A stretch of DNA of 64,000 nt from an uncultured Paracoccaceae bacterium (GTDB lineage: Bacteria > Pseudomonadota > Alphaproteobacteria > Rhodobacterales > Rhodobacteraceae): NCBI GenBank assembly GCA_937146765.1, contig CAKZRP010000080.1, positions 124,001-188,000 of the forward strand. Direction: 5' to 3'. The notes beneath the pieces were generated by a model. The model did not search any database and had not been told where the DNA came from. It worked only from the letters and a program-made list of their open reading frames with translations. Position 1 is the stretch's first letter, and every line of letters starts with the position of its first letter. Below, one piece after another: positions 7,402-17,770 of the stretch. Position numbers and translations under genes: made by a program.

Positions 7402-9273
7402 TCAGGCGGGGAGCCCCATGGTCTTGGGACCGTTTCCGGCACGGTAGTTGAGGAATGCCTGTTCCAGCAACCGCTCGAAATCGCGGGTATACCCCTTGGT
7501 GTCGAACAGCGGTGCCGCGCTACGCGCAAGGCTGATGCGGGCGCGGATATCGGCCAGATAGTCCACGTCCTGCGCGATCCGCAGCGCAACTTCCTTGTAT
7601 TTCTTCACGCTCGGCGTCACCAGGTCCGGCAGGCCGGCGGCAGTGAGGATACTGCCTGCCACCCGCGCGGCAAATTGCTCGCCGGTCTTGGTGACCAGCG
7701 GCAACCCGGCCCAGAGCGCATCGCTCGCGGTGGTATGGGCATTCACATTGAAGGTGTCGAGGAACAGATCGGCATGTTTCAGGCGTGCCAGATGGTATTC
7801 CGGTTGCAGGCGGCCGGTGGGGATGATCCGCGCCCCGTCAACGCCGCGTTTCTCCGCTTCCAGCCGAAGAGTATCCTCGACCGGCTCCTTGGAGACATAG
7901 AACCACAGCACGCTGTCGGGCACCTCGCGCAGGAGCTCCATCCAGATGTCGAATTCCTTCGGTGTCACCTTGTAGGGGTTGTTGAAGGAGGCAAAGACAA
8001 AGCTGCTCTCCGGCAGGCCGTAGCCCTGCCGCGACTTGTTCACATCGGCGATGAACCGACGGTCATCGTTCGGCTGGTAGCAATTCGGCATGTAGAGGAT
8101 CTTTTCCGAATAGTGCTGCCGCAGGTTGGACGGAATGGTGATCCGGTCCGCGATCATGTAGTCCATCGACTTCAACCCCGAGGTGCCGGGGTAGCCGAGA
8201 TAGGCAATCTGCACCGGCGCCACCCGGTCATTGAAGATGTCCAGACGCCCCCCTTCGGTAAAGCCCTTGAGGTCGACCGCGATATCGATGCCATCGCGAC
8301 GGGCCAGATCCACCAGCTGGGCGGTGTTCATGTGGCGCACGTCCTGGAACACATCCGCCTGCCGACGTGCCCGCTGATGTTCGTGGTCCATGTGTTTGGA
8401 GCCGTAGTCATAGAGGTAGATCTCGAACTTCTCGCGATCATGGGCCTCCAGCATCCCGCCGATCAGGTGCATGGTGGCGTGGTTGTAGTAGTCGTTCGAG
8501 AAATAGCCGATGCGGATTTTCTGGTCGGCGGCGCGGGCGCTGGTGGGCGGCCAGGCCTTGACGGAGGCCTTGTAACGCGAGCGGTTCAATGTTTCCGACC
8601 GAAGCTTCTGGAACGCCCCGTCATCGCAGAGCGACAGGAAGGCAAAGGGATCGGAGACAACCTTGGGGTCATTGAAGACCTTGAGATAGGTCGGGATCCG
8701 GTCCCAGTCGTTCCAGCGCAGACGATGCGCCTTGAGGTGCATCATCCGCGACAGGGCGATCAGGTTCTTCGGATCGAAGCCGACCGCGATCTCGAAATAA
8801 TCAATGGCCTCCTCGAATTTCTGCATCTTCATCAACAGCGTGGCGATGCTGGCGTAATGGTTGCCGACCTTCGGCTCCAGCGAGATCGCCTTCATGTAGC
8901 AGCTCAAGGCCTGAGGCAGCTGCTCCATGTCCTTGACGAGCACATCGCCGAGTTGGGTGTGCAACTCGGCATTCTGGGGGTGGAGCTCGATCGCCTTGCG
9001 CAGGAGCGAAATCGCCTCCTTGTTCTGATGTTTGAGGATAACCTGACGGGCCTTTGTAAGGAGGGCCTTGGCCCGGTCCTTCGGCTTTTCGCCCTTCTTC
9101 ATGCCCGCCCGCAGACCATGCTTCATCTCATAGGCGAATTTCGCCCGGTTCTGCGACTTGACCGAATTGGCAAATTTCTCAAAATCGGGAACCGCCGGAG
9201 TGCCGGTCAGGGTCACCGCGAGTTTGCTGGTTTGGCTGGGCTGCGACACGGGTCTCTGCTCCTTCTCAGTCAT
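7402..9273 (-). CDS. TPR-containing GT41 glycosyltransferase (bacterial O-GlcNAc-transferase-like)
   Basis: A 623-residue cytoplasmic protein. Residues about 60-190 form three to four TPR units (AISLLRKAIELHPQNAELHTQLG and following). Residues about 245-610 form a GT41 catalytic region with the landmarks of eukaryotic OGT: the conserved His in NDYYNHATMHL, VQIAYLGYPGTSG, the UDP-contacting Lys in FNNPYKVTP, and NAHTTASDALWAGLP. All equivalents of key OGT residues are present, so it should be active, transferring a sugar from a UDP donor to Ser/Thr of a protein. Relatives in alphaproteobacteria modify flagellin, but no flagellin or motility gene is next to it. It is flanked by valine-pathway genes with no obvious functional link. 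Confidence 0.9.
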   Translation of the reverse strand: MTEKEQRPVSQPSQTSKLAVTLTGTPAVPDFEKFANSVKSQNRAKFAYEMKHGLRAGMKKGEKPKDRAKALLTKARQVILKHQNKEAISLLRKAIELHPQNAELHTQLGDVLVKDMEQLPQALSCYMKAISLEPKVGNHYASIATLLMKMQKFEEAIDYFEIAVGFDPKNLIALSRMMHLKAHRLRWNDWDRIPTYLKVFNDPKVVSDPFAFLSLCDDGAFQKLRSETLNRSRYKASVKAWPPTSARAADQKIRIGYFSNDYYNHATMHLIGGMLEAHDREKFEIYLYDYGSKHMDHEHQRARRQADVFQDVRHMNTAQLVDLARRDGIDIAVDLKGFTEGGRLDIFNDRVAPVQIAYLGYPGTSGLKSMDYMIADRITIPSNLRQHYSEKILYMPNCYQPNDDRRFIADVNKSRQGYGLPESSFVFASFNNPYKVTPKEFDIWMELLREVPDSVLWFYVSKEPVEDTLRLEAEKRGVDGARIIPTGRLQPEYHLARLKHADLFLDTFNVNAHTTASDALWAGLPLVTKTGEQFAARVAGSILTAAGLPDLVTPSVKKYKEVALRIAQDVDYLADIRARISLARSAAPLFDTKGYTRDFERLLEQAFLNYRAGNGPKTMGLPA

Positions 9274-9338
9274 CTGGGGACGCCCACTCCTCCCGGATCC
9301 TAGGCGCGCTTTGTCCCAAGTTGTGGCAAAGAGATCTT

Positions 9339-9362
9339 AAAAAACTCCTCAAATCAGAGGAG
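9339..9362 (-). terminator. Terminator-like hairpin in the GT41 leader
   Basis: Read on the minus strand, CTCCTC pairs with GAGGAG (9345-9350 with 9357-9362 on the plus strand) around a 6-base loop and is followed by six T. No minus-strand gene lies upstream. It therefore sits in the 5' leader of the GT41 gene, 66 bp before its start, or insulates that gene from the divergent operon. Confidence 0.55.
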
Positions 9363-9400
9363 AATGCGGAGAAAATCCACCGCACTCCCGTCGGCGCAAC

Positions 9401-9436
9401 CCTGCAAGGCGATCTTGCGCAAGCGCAGCTTGCAGG
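9401..9436. promoter_or_regulatory. Two abutting GCAAG-N5-CTTGC palindromes before the valine operon
   Basis: GCAAG-gcgat-CTTGC at 9404-9418 is directly followed by GCAAG-cgcag-CTTGC at 9419-9433. The pair is embedded in a larger symmetrical element with outer arms CCTGCAAG (9401-9408) and CTTGCAGG (9429-9436). It ends 82 bp before the acyl-CoA dehydrogenase start, as expected for a tandem operator. The regulator is unknown. Confidence 0.55.
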
Positions 9437-9518
9437 ACAGTCTGCCGCGGCGTATTAAATAAACAGTCGTTCAATTCCTGCGGTGCAAAGCGCCGCAGCA
9501 GAAGGGGGAGGAGAGCCC

Positions 9519-10664
9519 ATGGACTTCGCAATGACAGAAGAGCAGACGGCCATTTTCGACATGGCGCATGGCTTTGGCCAGGAGAATATCGCGCCCTTCG
9601 CCCGCCAGTGGGAAGCCGAAGGCACCATCCCCAAGGCTCTCTGGCCCAAGGTGGGCGAGCTGGGCTTTGGCGCGCTCTACGTCAGCGAAGACGCCGGAGG
9701 CTCTGGCCTGAGCCGGCTCGACGCGACACTGGTGTTTGAGGCCCTGTCGATGGCCTGCCCCTCGGTCGCGGCCTTCCTGTCGATCCACAACATGTGTGCC
9801 AAGATGCTCGACATGTTCGCAAGTGACGAGCTGAAGGCGCGGGTGATGCCCGATGTCCTGAGCCTCAACACCGTCCTCAGCTATTGCCTGACCGAGCCGG
9901 GCTCCGGCTCCGATGCCGCCGCGCTCAAGACCCGCGCCGAGCGCACCAACGAGGGCTATGTGCTGAACGGCACCAAGGCGTTTATCTCCGGTGGTGGCTA
10001 TTCCGACGCCTATGTCTGCATGGTGCGCACCGGCGAGGACGGCCCCAAGGGGATCTCCACCCTCTACGTCGAGGATGGCACGCCGGGGCTGTCCTTCGGC
10101 GGGCTTGAGGACAAGATGGGCTGGCGCTCGCAACCCACCGCACAGGTGCAGTTCGACGATTGCGCCGTGCCCGCAGGCAATCTCGTGGGCGAAGAAGGCC
10201 AGGGTTTCAAATACGCGATGAAGGGCCTCGACGGCGGCCGTCTGAACATCGCCGCCTGCTCGCTGGGTGCAGCGCAGACCGGCCTGACCAATACGCTGAA
10301 ATACATGTCCGAGCGCAAGGCCTTCGGCACCTCCATCGATCAGTTCCAGGGCCTGCAATTCCGCCTCGCGGATATGGAAATCGAGCTGCAGGCGGCACGC
10401 ACCTTCCTGCGGCAAGCGGCGTGGAAGCTCGACCAGGGCGCGCCGGATGCATCGAAGTTCTGCGCCATGGCAAAGAAATTCGTCACCGAGACCGGATCGA
10501 AGGTTGTCGACCAGTGTCTGCAACTGCACGGTGGCTACGGCTATCTCGCCGATTACGGCATCGAGAAACTGGTCCGCGATCTGCGCGTCCATCAGATCCT
10601 CGAAGGCACCAACGAGATCATGCGGGTGATCGTCGCCCGTCACCTTCTGGCCGAAAACCGCTAA
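9519..10664 (+). CDS. Acyl-CoA dehydrogenase, probable isobutyryl-CoA dehydrogenase
   Basis: A 381-residue FAD-dependent acyl-CoA dehydrogenase with the N-terminal helical, middle beta and C-terminal helical domains in order. Motifs are YCLTEPGSGSDAAALKT, the C-terminal HGGYGYLADYGIEKLVRDLRV and ILEGTNEIMR, where the Glu of LEGT is the usual catalytic base. Start ATG 9519 follows GGGGGAGGAG; it gives the family N-terminus MDFAMTEEQ. The next two genes encode 3-hydroxyisobutyryl-CoA hydrolase and 3-hydroxyisobutyrate dehydrogenase, so isobutyryl-CoA (valine pathway) is the likely substrate. No enoyl-CoA hydratase is in the cluster, so a general one must supply the hydration step. Confidence 0.93.
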   Translation: MDFAMTEEQTAIFDMAHGFGQENIAPFARQWEAEGTIPKALWPKVGELGFGALYVSEDAGGSGLSRLDATLVFEALSMACPSVAAFLSIHNMCAKMLDMFASDELKARVMPDVLSLNTVLSYCLTEPGSGSDAAALKTRAERTNEGYVLNGTKAFISGGGYSDAYVCMVRTGEDGPKGISTLYVEDGTPGLSFGGLEDKMGWRSQPTAQVQFDDCAVPAGNLVGEEGQGFKYAMKGLDGGRLNIAACSLGAAQTGLTNTLKYMSERKAFGTSIDQFQGLQFRLADMEIELQAARTFLRQAAWKLDQGAPDASKFCAMAKKFVTETGSKVVDQCLQLHGGYGYLADYGIEKLVRDLRVHQILEGTNEIMRVIVARHLLAENR

Positions 10665-10689
10665 GCCCCTTGGAAGGAGGCCGCCCGAG

Positions 10690-11730
10690 ATGAGCGACAT
10701 CCAGATCCGTATCGAAGGCCGCGCAGGCCGGATCACCCTGACTCGTGAAAAAGCCCTGAATGCGCTGTCCTATGACATGTGTTTGGCGATCCACGCCGCA
10801 CTGAAAGCCTGGGCCAAGGACGACAGCGTGGCGTTGGTGATCCTTGATGCCGCCGGCGACAAGGCCTTCTGCGCCGGTGGCGACATTGCCGAACTCTACG
10901 AGACCGGCACCAAAGGCGATTTCGCCTATGGCCGCAGGTTCTGGCGGGACGAGTACCGCATGAACGCGCGGATCTTCGAGTATCCGAAACCGGTGGTCAG
11001 CTTCCTCAAGGGCTTCACCATGGGCGGTGGTGTCGGCATCGGCTGTCATGGCACCCATCGCGTGGTGGGCGAGACCTCGAAACTCTCCATGCCGGAATGC
11101 GGCATCGGTCTGGTGCCGGATGTGGGCGGCTCGCTGCTGCTGGCCTTGGCGCCGGGTCGCTTGGGCGAATACCTCGGCACCACAGGTTATCGGATGAGCG
11201 CGGGCGATGCCCTTCACGCGGGCTTTGCCGACTTTTTCATCCCAGAGGATCAGTGGCCTGCCTTGATCGCTGAGATGGAACAGAGCGGCGAAGTCACCGC
11301 GCTGGAGGCCGCAGCCCAACCCGCCCCCGTGAGCGCCTTGGCCGCGATGCAGCCCGATATTGACGCCTGTTTTGGCGGCGAAAGCGCTGGAGACATCCTG
11401 ACGGTCCTGCGGGCGCGCGACGATGCTTTTGCCACCGACAGTCTCAAATCCCTGTCGCGCGGCGCGCCCCTGTCCATCGCCTGCACCATCGAGATGATCC
11501 ACCGGTTGCGCGGCGCAACCACAACCATGCGCAAGGCACTCGATCTGGAATACCGCTACACCTATCGCGCGATGGAGAAAGGCGACTTTCTCGAGGGCGT
11601 GCGCGCCCTCCTCATCGACAAGGACAAATCCCCCAAGTGGCAATATGCCGATGGCGCGGTCCCGACCGTGGCCGTCAGCCAGATGCTGACGCCGCTTGGC
11701 CCCAATGCGCTGACTTTTGAGGAGGAGTGA
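10690..11730 (+). CDS. 3-hydroxyisobutyryl-CoA hydrolase
   Basis: A crotonase-fold enzyme of 346 residues that releases 3-hydroxyisobutyrate from its CoA ester in valine degradation. Residues 55-75 read AFCAGGDIAELYE, and MPECGIGLVPDVGGS supplies the catalytic Glu and the oxyanion segment that separate hydrolases from plain enoyl-CoA hydratases (compare human HIBCH MPETAIGLFPDVGG). The C-terminal part with SLKSLSRGAPLSIACT also fits HIBCH rather than hydratases. ATG start 25 bp after the acyl-CoA dehydrogenase stop with GGAAGGAGG in the gap. Its stop region overlaps the ribosome site of mmsB, so the genes are coupled. Confidence 0.94.
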   Translation: MSDIQIRIEGRAGRITLTREKALNALSYDMCLAIHAALKAWAKDDSVALVILDAAGDKAFCAGGDIAELYETGTKGDFAYGRRFWRDEYRMNARIFEYPKPVVSFLKGFTMGGGVGIGCHGTHRVVGETSKLSMPECGIGLVPDVGGSLLLALAPGRLGEYLGTTGYRMSAGDALHAGFADFFIPEDQWPALIAEMEQSGEVTALEAAAQPAPVSALAAMQPDIDACFGGESAGDILTVLRARDDAFATDSLKSLSRGAPLSIACTIEMIHRLRGATTTMRKALDLEYRYTYRAMEKGDFLEGVRALLIDKDKSPKWQYADGAVPTVAVSQMLTPLGPNALTFEEE

Positions 11731-11732
11731 GC

Positions 11733-12605
11733 ATGAAAATCGGATTTATCGGCCTCGGCAATATGGGTGCGCCCATGGCCGCAAACCTCGCCAAGGCGGG
11801 CCATGACGTCACAGGCTTTGACATGGCCAAGGTCGAGGTCGCGGGCGTCACCCTCGCGGCTTCGGCTGCCGCAGCGGCAGAGGGCGCCGAAGTGGTCATC
11901 ACGATGCTGCCCAACGGCCAGATCCTGCGCCATGTGGCGGCAGAGATCATTCCCGCGATGGCGGCAGGCGCGGCTCTTGTCGATTGCTCCACCGTCGATG
12001 TGGACAGCGCCCGCGCGGTGGCCGAACAGGCCGAGGCGGCCGGACTTCTCGCCGTCGACGCACCCGTCTCCGGCGGCATCGGCGGCGCGGCAGCGGGCAC
12101 GCTGACCTTTATGGCCGGTGGCTCGGATGTTGCTTTTGCCAAGGCGGCCCCCCTGTTCGAGATCATGGGCCAGAAGGCGGTTCATTGCGGCACCTCCGGC
12201 GCCGGTCAAGCGGCCAAGATCTGCAACAACATGATCCTCGGCGTCACCATGATCGCCACTTGCGAGGCCTTTGCGCTGGCCGACAAGCTCGGCCTTGATC
12301 GTCAGAAGATGTTCGACGTGGTCTCTACCTCCTCCGGCTACAGCTGGTCGATGAACGCCTATTGCCCGGCCCCCGGCGTTGGGCCAACCAGCCCCGCCGA
12401 CAATGGCTACAAACCCGGTTTCGCGGCGGAACTGATGCTGAAGGACCTCCGCCTCAGCCAACAGGCCGCCGACAGCGCCGATGCGGATACCCCGATGGGG
12501 CAACTGGCCGAAGCGCTATACACCCAGTTTGTCGAACGCGAAGAGGGCAAGGGGATGGATTTCTCCGCGATGCTGCCCCGGTTCGAGAAACGCACGCGCT
12601 CCTAA
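11733..12605 (+). CDS. mmsB: 3-hydroxyisobutyrate dehydrogenase
   Basis: Oxidises 3-hydroxyisobutyrate to methylmalonate semialdehyde, the MmsA substrate, with NAD. The 290-residue product has the Rossmann start MKIGFIGLGNMGAPMAANLAKAGH, the DAPVSGGIGGAAAGTL substrate loop, and catalytic Lys in GAGQAAKICNNM. ATG 11733 lies six bases after GAGGAG; a GTG at 11727 overlaps that ribosome site and is less likely. It is the last gene of the three-gene operon and converges with the XRE regulator gene, the two stop codons overlapping by four bases, which leaves no room for a terminator between them. Confidence 0.96.
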   Translation: MKIGFIGLGNMGAPMAANLAKAGHDVTGFDMAKVEVAGVTLAASAAAAAEGAEVVITMLPNGQILRHVAAEIIPAMAAGAALVDCSTVDVDSARAVAEQAEAAGLLAVDAPVSGGIGGAAAGTLTFMAGGSDVAFAKAAPLFEIMGQKAVHCGTSGAGQAAKICNNMILGVTMIATCEAFALADKLGLDRQKMFDVVSTSSGYSWSMNAYCPAPGVGPTSPADNGYKPGFAAELMLKDLRLSQQAADSADADTPMGQLAEALYTQFVEREEGKGMDFSAMLPRFEKRTRS

Positions 12606-13366
12606 GCGTCCGACGCCATGGCGATGAGGGCCTCCCGCGTGCCCTCATCCGCCGGGAACAGGCATTCGATGCGCAGTTCCGACAGGGCCACATCCTCTAC
12701 CGTGCCGAATTGCGCGATGGTGGAGAAGAACGACAGGGCGACCGTGCCCATGCGATAGCGCGCGGCGATGACGCTGGGCATCGGGTTGGGCCGCACAGCC
12801 CCGCGCTGACGCGCCTGCAAGGTGGTGATATGCCCCTCCAGCACAGCATCGCTGCCGACCTGCACCCACTCGCTGCGCAGCCGATGCAGGGTCATCTGCT
12901 CCACCTCGTCGAGGTTCTCGATCCGGCTGCGAAAGACCGCATTGTCCAACAGGGCCACGAGCAGACTGTCACCAACCGCGATCCCCGAGGCCTGCAACAG
13001 CACCCGCGCCGGGCCATTCAGCGCCACCAGCCGCCAGTGCCGGTCCAGTGCAAATCCGGGATAGGGCGCATGGCGCTCCAGCATCCAGTCCATGGCCGCA
13101 CGCAAAGGGGCCATCGCCGCCTCCGACAGGTCCCGTGCCGGATAGGCCGCCGCGTAACCCGCCGCCGCCAGCAGCGCATTGGTCGCCCCCTGCGGCAAAT
13201 GCAGGCTGTCGGCCAGCCGCAGCACCATGTCACGGCTGGGCTGGGCCCGTCCGGTCTCGACAAAGGAGAGATGCCGCGCCGAAATCTCGGCCTCCAGTGC
13301 AAGGTCGAGCTGGCTCATCCGTCGCAGTGCGCGCCAATCCTTCAGCAATGGTCCAAATGCCTGCAT
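12602..13366 (-). CDS. XRE-family regulator with MmyB-like ligand-binding domain
   Basis: A 254-residue protein. The N-terminal helix-turn-helix reads PLLKDWRALRRMSQLDLALEAEISARHLSFVETGRAQPS, and the rest (about residues 90-254: PYPGFALDRHWRLVALN..., LHRLRSEWVQVG, VIAARYRMGTVALSFFSTIAQFGT) matches the PAS-like MmyB ligand domain. Start ATG 13366 gives MQAFGPLLKDW; an upstream in-frame start adds eight residues. It is divergent from a membrane-protein gene, with a perfect palindrome (13416-13430) between them as the evident operator. Ligand unknown; members of this family often regulate an adjacent oxidoreductase or transporter. Confidence 0.92.
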   Translation of the reverse strand: MQAFGPLLKDWRALRRMSQLDLALEAEISARHLSFVETGRAQPSRDMVLRLADSLHLPQGATNALLAAAGYAAAYPARDLSEAAMAPLRAAMDWMLERHAPYPGFALDRHWRLVALNGPARVLLQASGIAVGDSLLVALLDNAVFRSRIENLDEVEQMTLHRLRSEWVQVGSDAVLEGHITTLQARQRGAVRPNPMPSVIAARYRMGTVALSFFSTIAQFGTVEDVALSELRIECLFPADEGTREALIAMASDA

Positions 13367-13415
13367 GAATCCTCCCCTTGCGGCCGACAATACTCCGATC
13401 CCGCCCGCGCTACAC

Positions 13416-13430
13416 TTACCTCCGAGGTAA
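13416..13430. promoter_or_regulatory. Operator palindrome TTACCTC-C-GAGGTAA
   Basis: A perfect 15-bp inverted repeat, 7-bp arms around one base, in the 124-bp divergent region. It lies 50 bp from the regulator start and 60 bp from the membrane-protein start. It is the most likely binding site of the neighbouring XRE/MmyB regulator. Confidence 0.7.
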
Positions 13431-13490
13431 TTGAAGTCATGATGGCTTTGGGAGGATCACTGCGCAGACCATTCTGCAAAGGAGATCCCC

Positions 13491-13949
13491 TTGGCCCCCG
13501 CAACCACCGCCCACCTCTTGAAGTTCGCCGCCCTTGGCACCGCTCTCTTCGGTCTCGCGCTGGCACTTGCCCCCCATTTCGGAGGACAGGCCGCTATCGA
13601 CCTGTTCCTCGACCTCGCCTTTCTGCCGCTGGACTCTGGTCAAGGGAGCGGCGCGGCGGAGACCCTGCTGGCTCTGGCGATCAGTGGCGGGCTGATGGTC
13701 GGACTCGGGGTGCTGGTGTGGCAGGTTTCCAGCCTTGTCCTGCCGCAGGACCCGCGTCTGGCACGCCGTTTGCTGATCCCGACCCTGCTCGCCTGGTATC
13801 TGCCCGACAGCCTGGGCTCCTATCTCTCCGGCGCCCTGTTCAATGTGGTGATGAACACAGGCTTTCTGGCGCTCTTTTTGATCCCCCTTGCCCTGATGCG
13901 GGTGGATCAGGATCGCGCGGCGCAAAAGGGTCTGCCCGCGCGCTCCTGA
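13491..13949 (+). CDS. Small membrane protein, target of the divergent XRE regulator
   Basis: A 152-residue hydrophobic protein that I cannot place in a named family. Four likely membrane spans: about residues 10-30, 58-82, 93-112 and 115-137. The start is TTG 13491 with AAGGAG (13480-13485) at good distance; no ATG in frame gives the first span. The layout resembles small DUF4345/DoxX-like four-helix proteins, but no signature settles this. Because it is divergent from an XRE/MmyB regulator with a single perfect operator between, it is probably the main regulated gene. Its end is 9 bp from the convergent DUF2807 gene. Confidence 0.75.
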   Translation: MAPATTAHLLKFAALGTALFGLALALAPHFGGQAAIDLFLDLAFLPLDSGQGSGAAETLLALAISGGLMVGLGVLVWQVSSLVLPQDPRLARRLLIPTLLAWYLPDSLGSYLSGALFNVVMNTGFLALFLIPLALMRVDQDRAAQKGLPARS

Positions 13950-13958
13950 GCACCACGC

Positions 13959-14675
13959 TCAGCTTTCGATCCGCACCGCGCCACTGGTGGCATGGGTGAA
14001 GTCGGTCTCGCTCGGGTTCCCCTTCACAGAGACATCGCCGCCGCTTGAGGCCTTGGCCGTCACGCTCTGGGTGGCGGTGATGTCCACATCCGCGCCGCTG
14101 GAGGCTGAGGTCCGCACGGCGGCGCAACGCAGACCGTAGGCACCGATCTGCGCCCCGCTGGAAGCCTTTACGTCCAGCCGCTGGCATTGGCCCGTGATCT
14201 CCAACTCTGACCCGGAACTGGCGTCGAGGTAGATCAGTTCCGCTTCGATGCCCTGCGCCGTGACCTCGCTGCCGCTGGAGAGGTCGAATTCCACCTCCTG
14301 TGCCACTGCGCCGCTCACCGACACCCGTGCCCCGGCATGGGCCGACAACCGCGAGAGTTCGGGCAATTCGACCGTCACCTTCAACGTGCCGTCAAAGATC
14401 CCCATCATCGGCGACCAGCGTTGTTTGCGCTGGATCGTCAACTGGTCGTCCCGCTGGCTGATCCGCAACGGCGACGTGCCGGTAAACCCGCCTGCCTCCG
14501 CGGTCACGCGATACCCCGATGTGCCGGAGATCACCGTGACTTCAATGCCTTCGCCCGCCTTGATCCGCGTGAAATCCGTAAAGTCATAACTGGTTTCCTC
14601 CGCCTGTACCGTCTGGGTCGTCAGCGAAAGAAAAGCCGCAGTGCCGAGCATCGGCAAAAATCTGAGCGTCTGCAT
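13959..14675 (-). CDS. Exported DUF2807 (head GIN domain) protein
   Basis: A 238-residue protein with a signal peptide (MQTLRFLPMLGTAAFLSLTTQTVQA, cleaved after Ala25). The mature part is a head GIN/DUF2807 beta-helix: FTRIKAGEGIEVTVISG opens it, and the motif (A/S/T)SG recurs in regular rungs (SSGSEV, SSGSELE, SSGAQI, SSGADV, SSGGDV, TSGAVR) about 19-20 residues apart. Two Cys (QC and RCA) may form a disulfide in the periplasm. Such proteins are surface or periplasmic with no established function. It has its own promoter region; the 14676-14760 stretch is AT-rich. Confidence 0.88.
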   Translation of the reverse strand: MQTLRFLPMLGTAAFLSLTTQTVQAEETSYDFTDFTRIKAGEGIEVTVISGTSGYRVTAEAGGFTGTSPLRISQRDDQLTIQRKQRWSPMMGIFDGTLKVTVELPELSRLSAHAGARVSVSGAVAQEVEFDLSSGSEVTAQGIEAELIYLDASSGSELEITGQCQRLDVKASSGAQIGAYGLRCAAVRTSASSGADVDITATQSVTAKASSGGDVSVKGNPSETDFTHATSGAVRIES

Positions 14676-14784
14676 GAAATCCCTCCAATGTTAAACTCGT
14701 TCACATCAAGTGATGTTAAGCCACGTAACATACAAGGGGGCGTTAGAGATTTTTTGGGGGTTTGACGCCGGTCAACGAAAACAA

Positions 14785-14812
14785 AAATCCCCGCCACGAT
14801 GGGCGGGGATTT
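14785..14812 (-). terminator. Intrinsic terminator of uvrA
   Basis: AAATCCCCGCC (14785-14795) pairs with GGCGGGGATTT (14802-14812). On the minus strand it continues TTGTTTTCG, and it lies directly after the uvrA stop codon. Confidence 0.85.
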
Positions 14813-14815
14813 GTT

Positions 14816-17677
<2,862 letters not shown>

Positions 17678-17739
17678 ATCGCCCCCAAACTTTGCAATAC
17701 ACATAGGGGCTGCGCTGCGAGTCTCCAAGCAAAAAAGCG

Positions 17740-17754
17740 GAACATACAGAGAAC
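17740..17754 (-). promoter_or_regulatory. LexA (SOS) box of uvrA
   Basis: GAAC-N7-GAAC at 17740-17754, which reads GTTC-N7-GTTC on the uvrA strand, the direct-repeat LexA target of alphaproteobacteria. It is 63 bp before the uvrA start, as expected for DNA-damage control of uvrA. Confidence 0.85.
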
Positions 17755-17770
17755 AGTTAAAATCTGGTGA

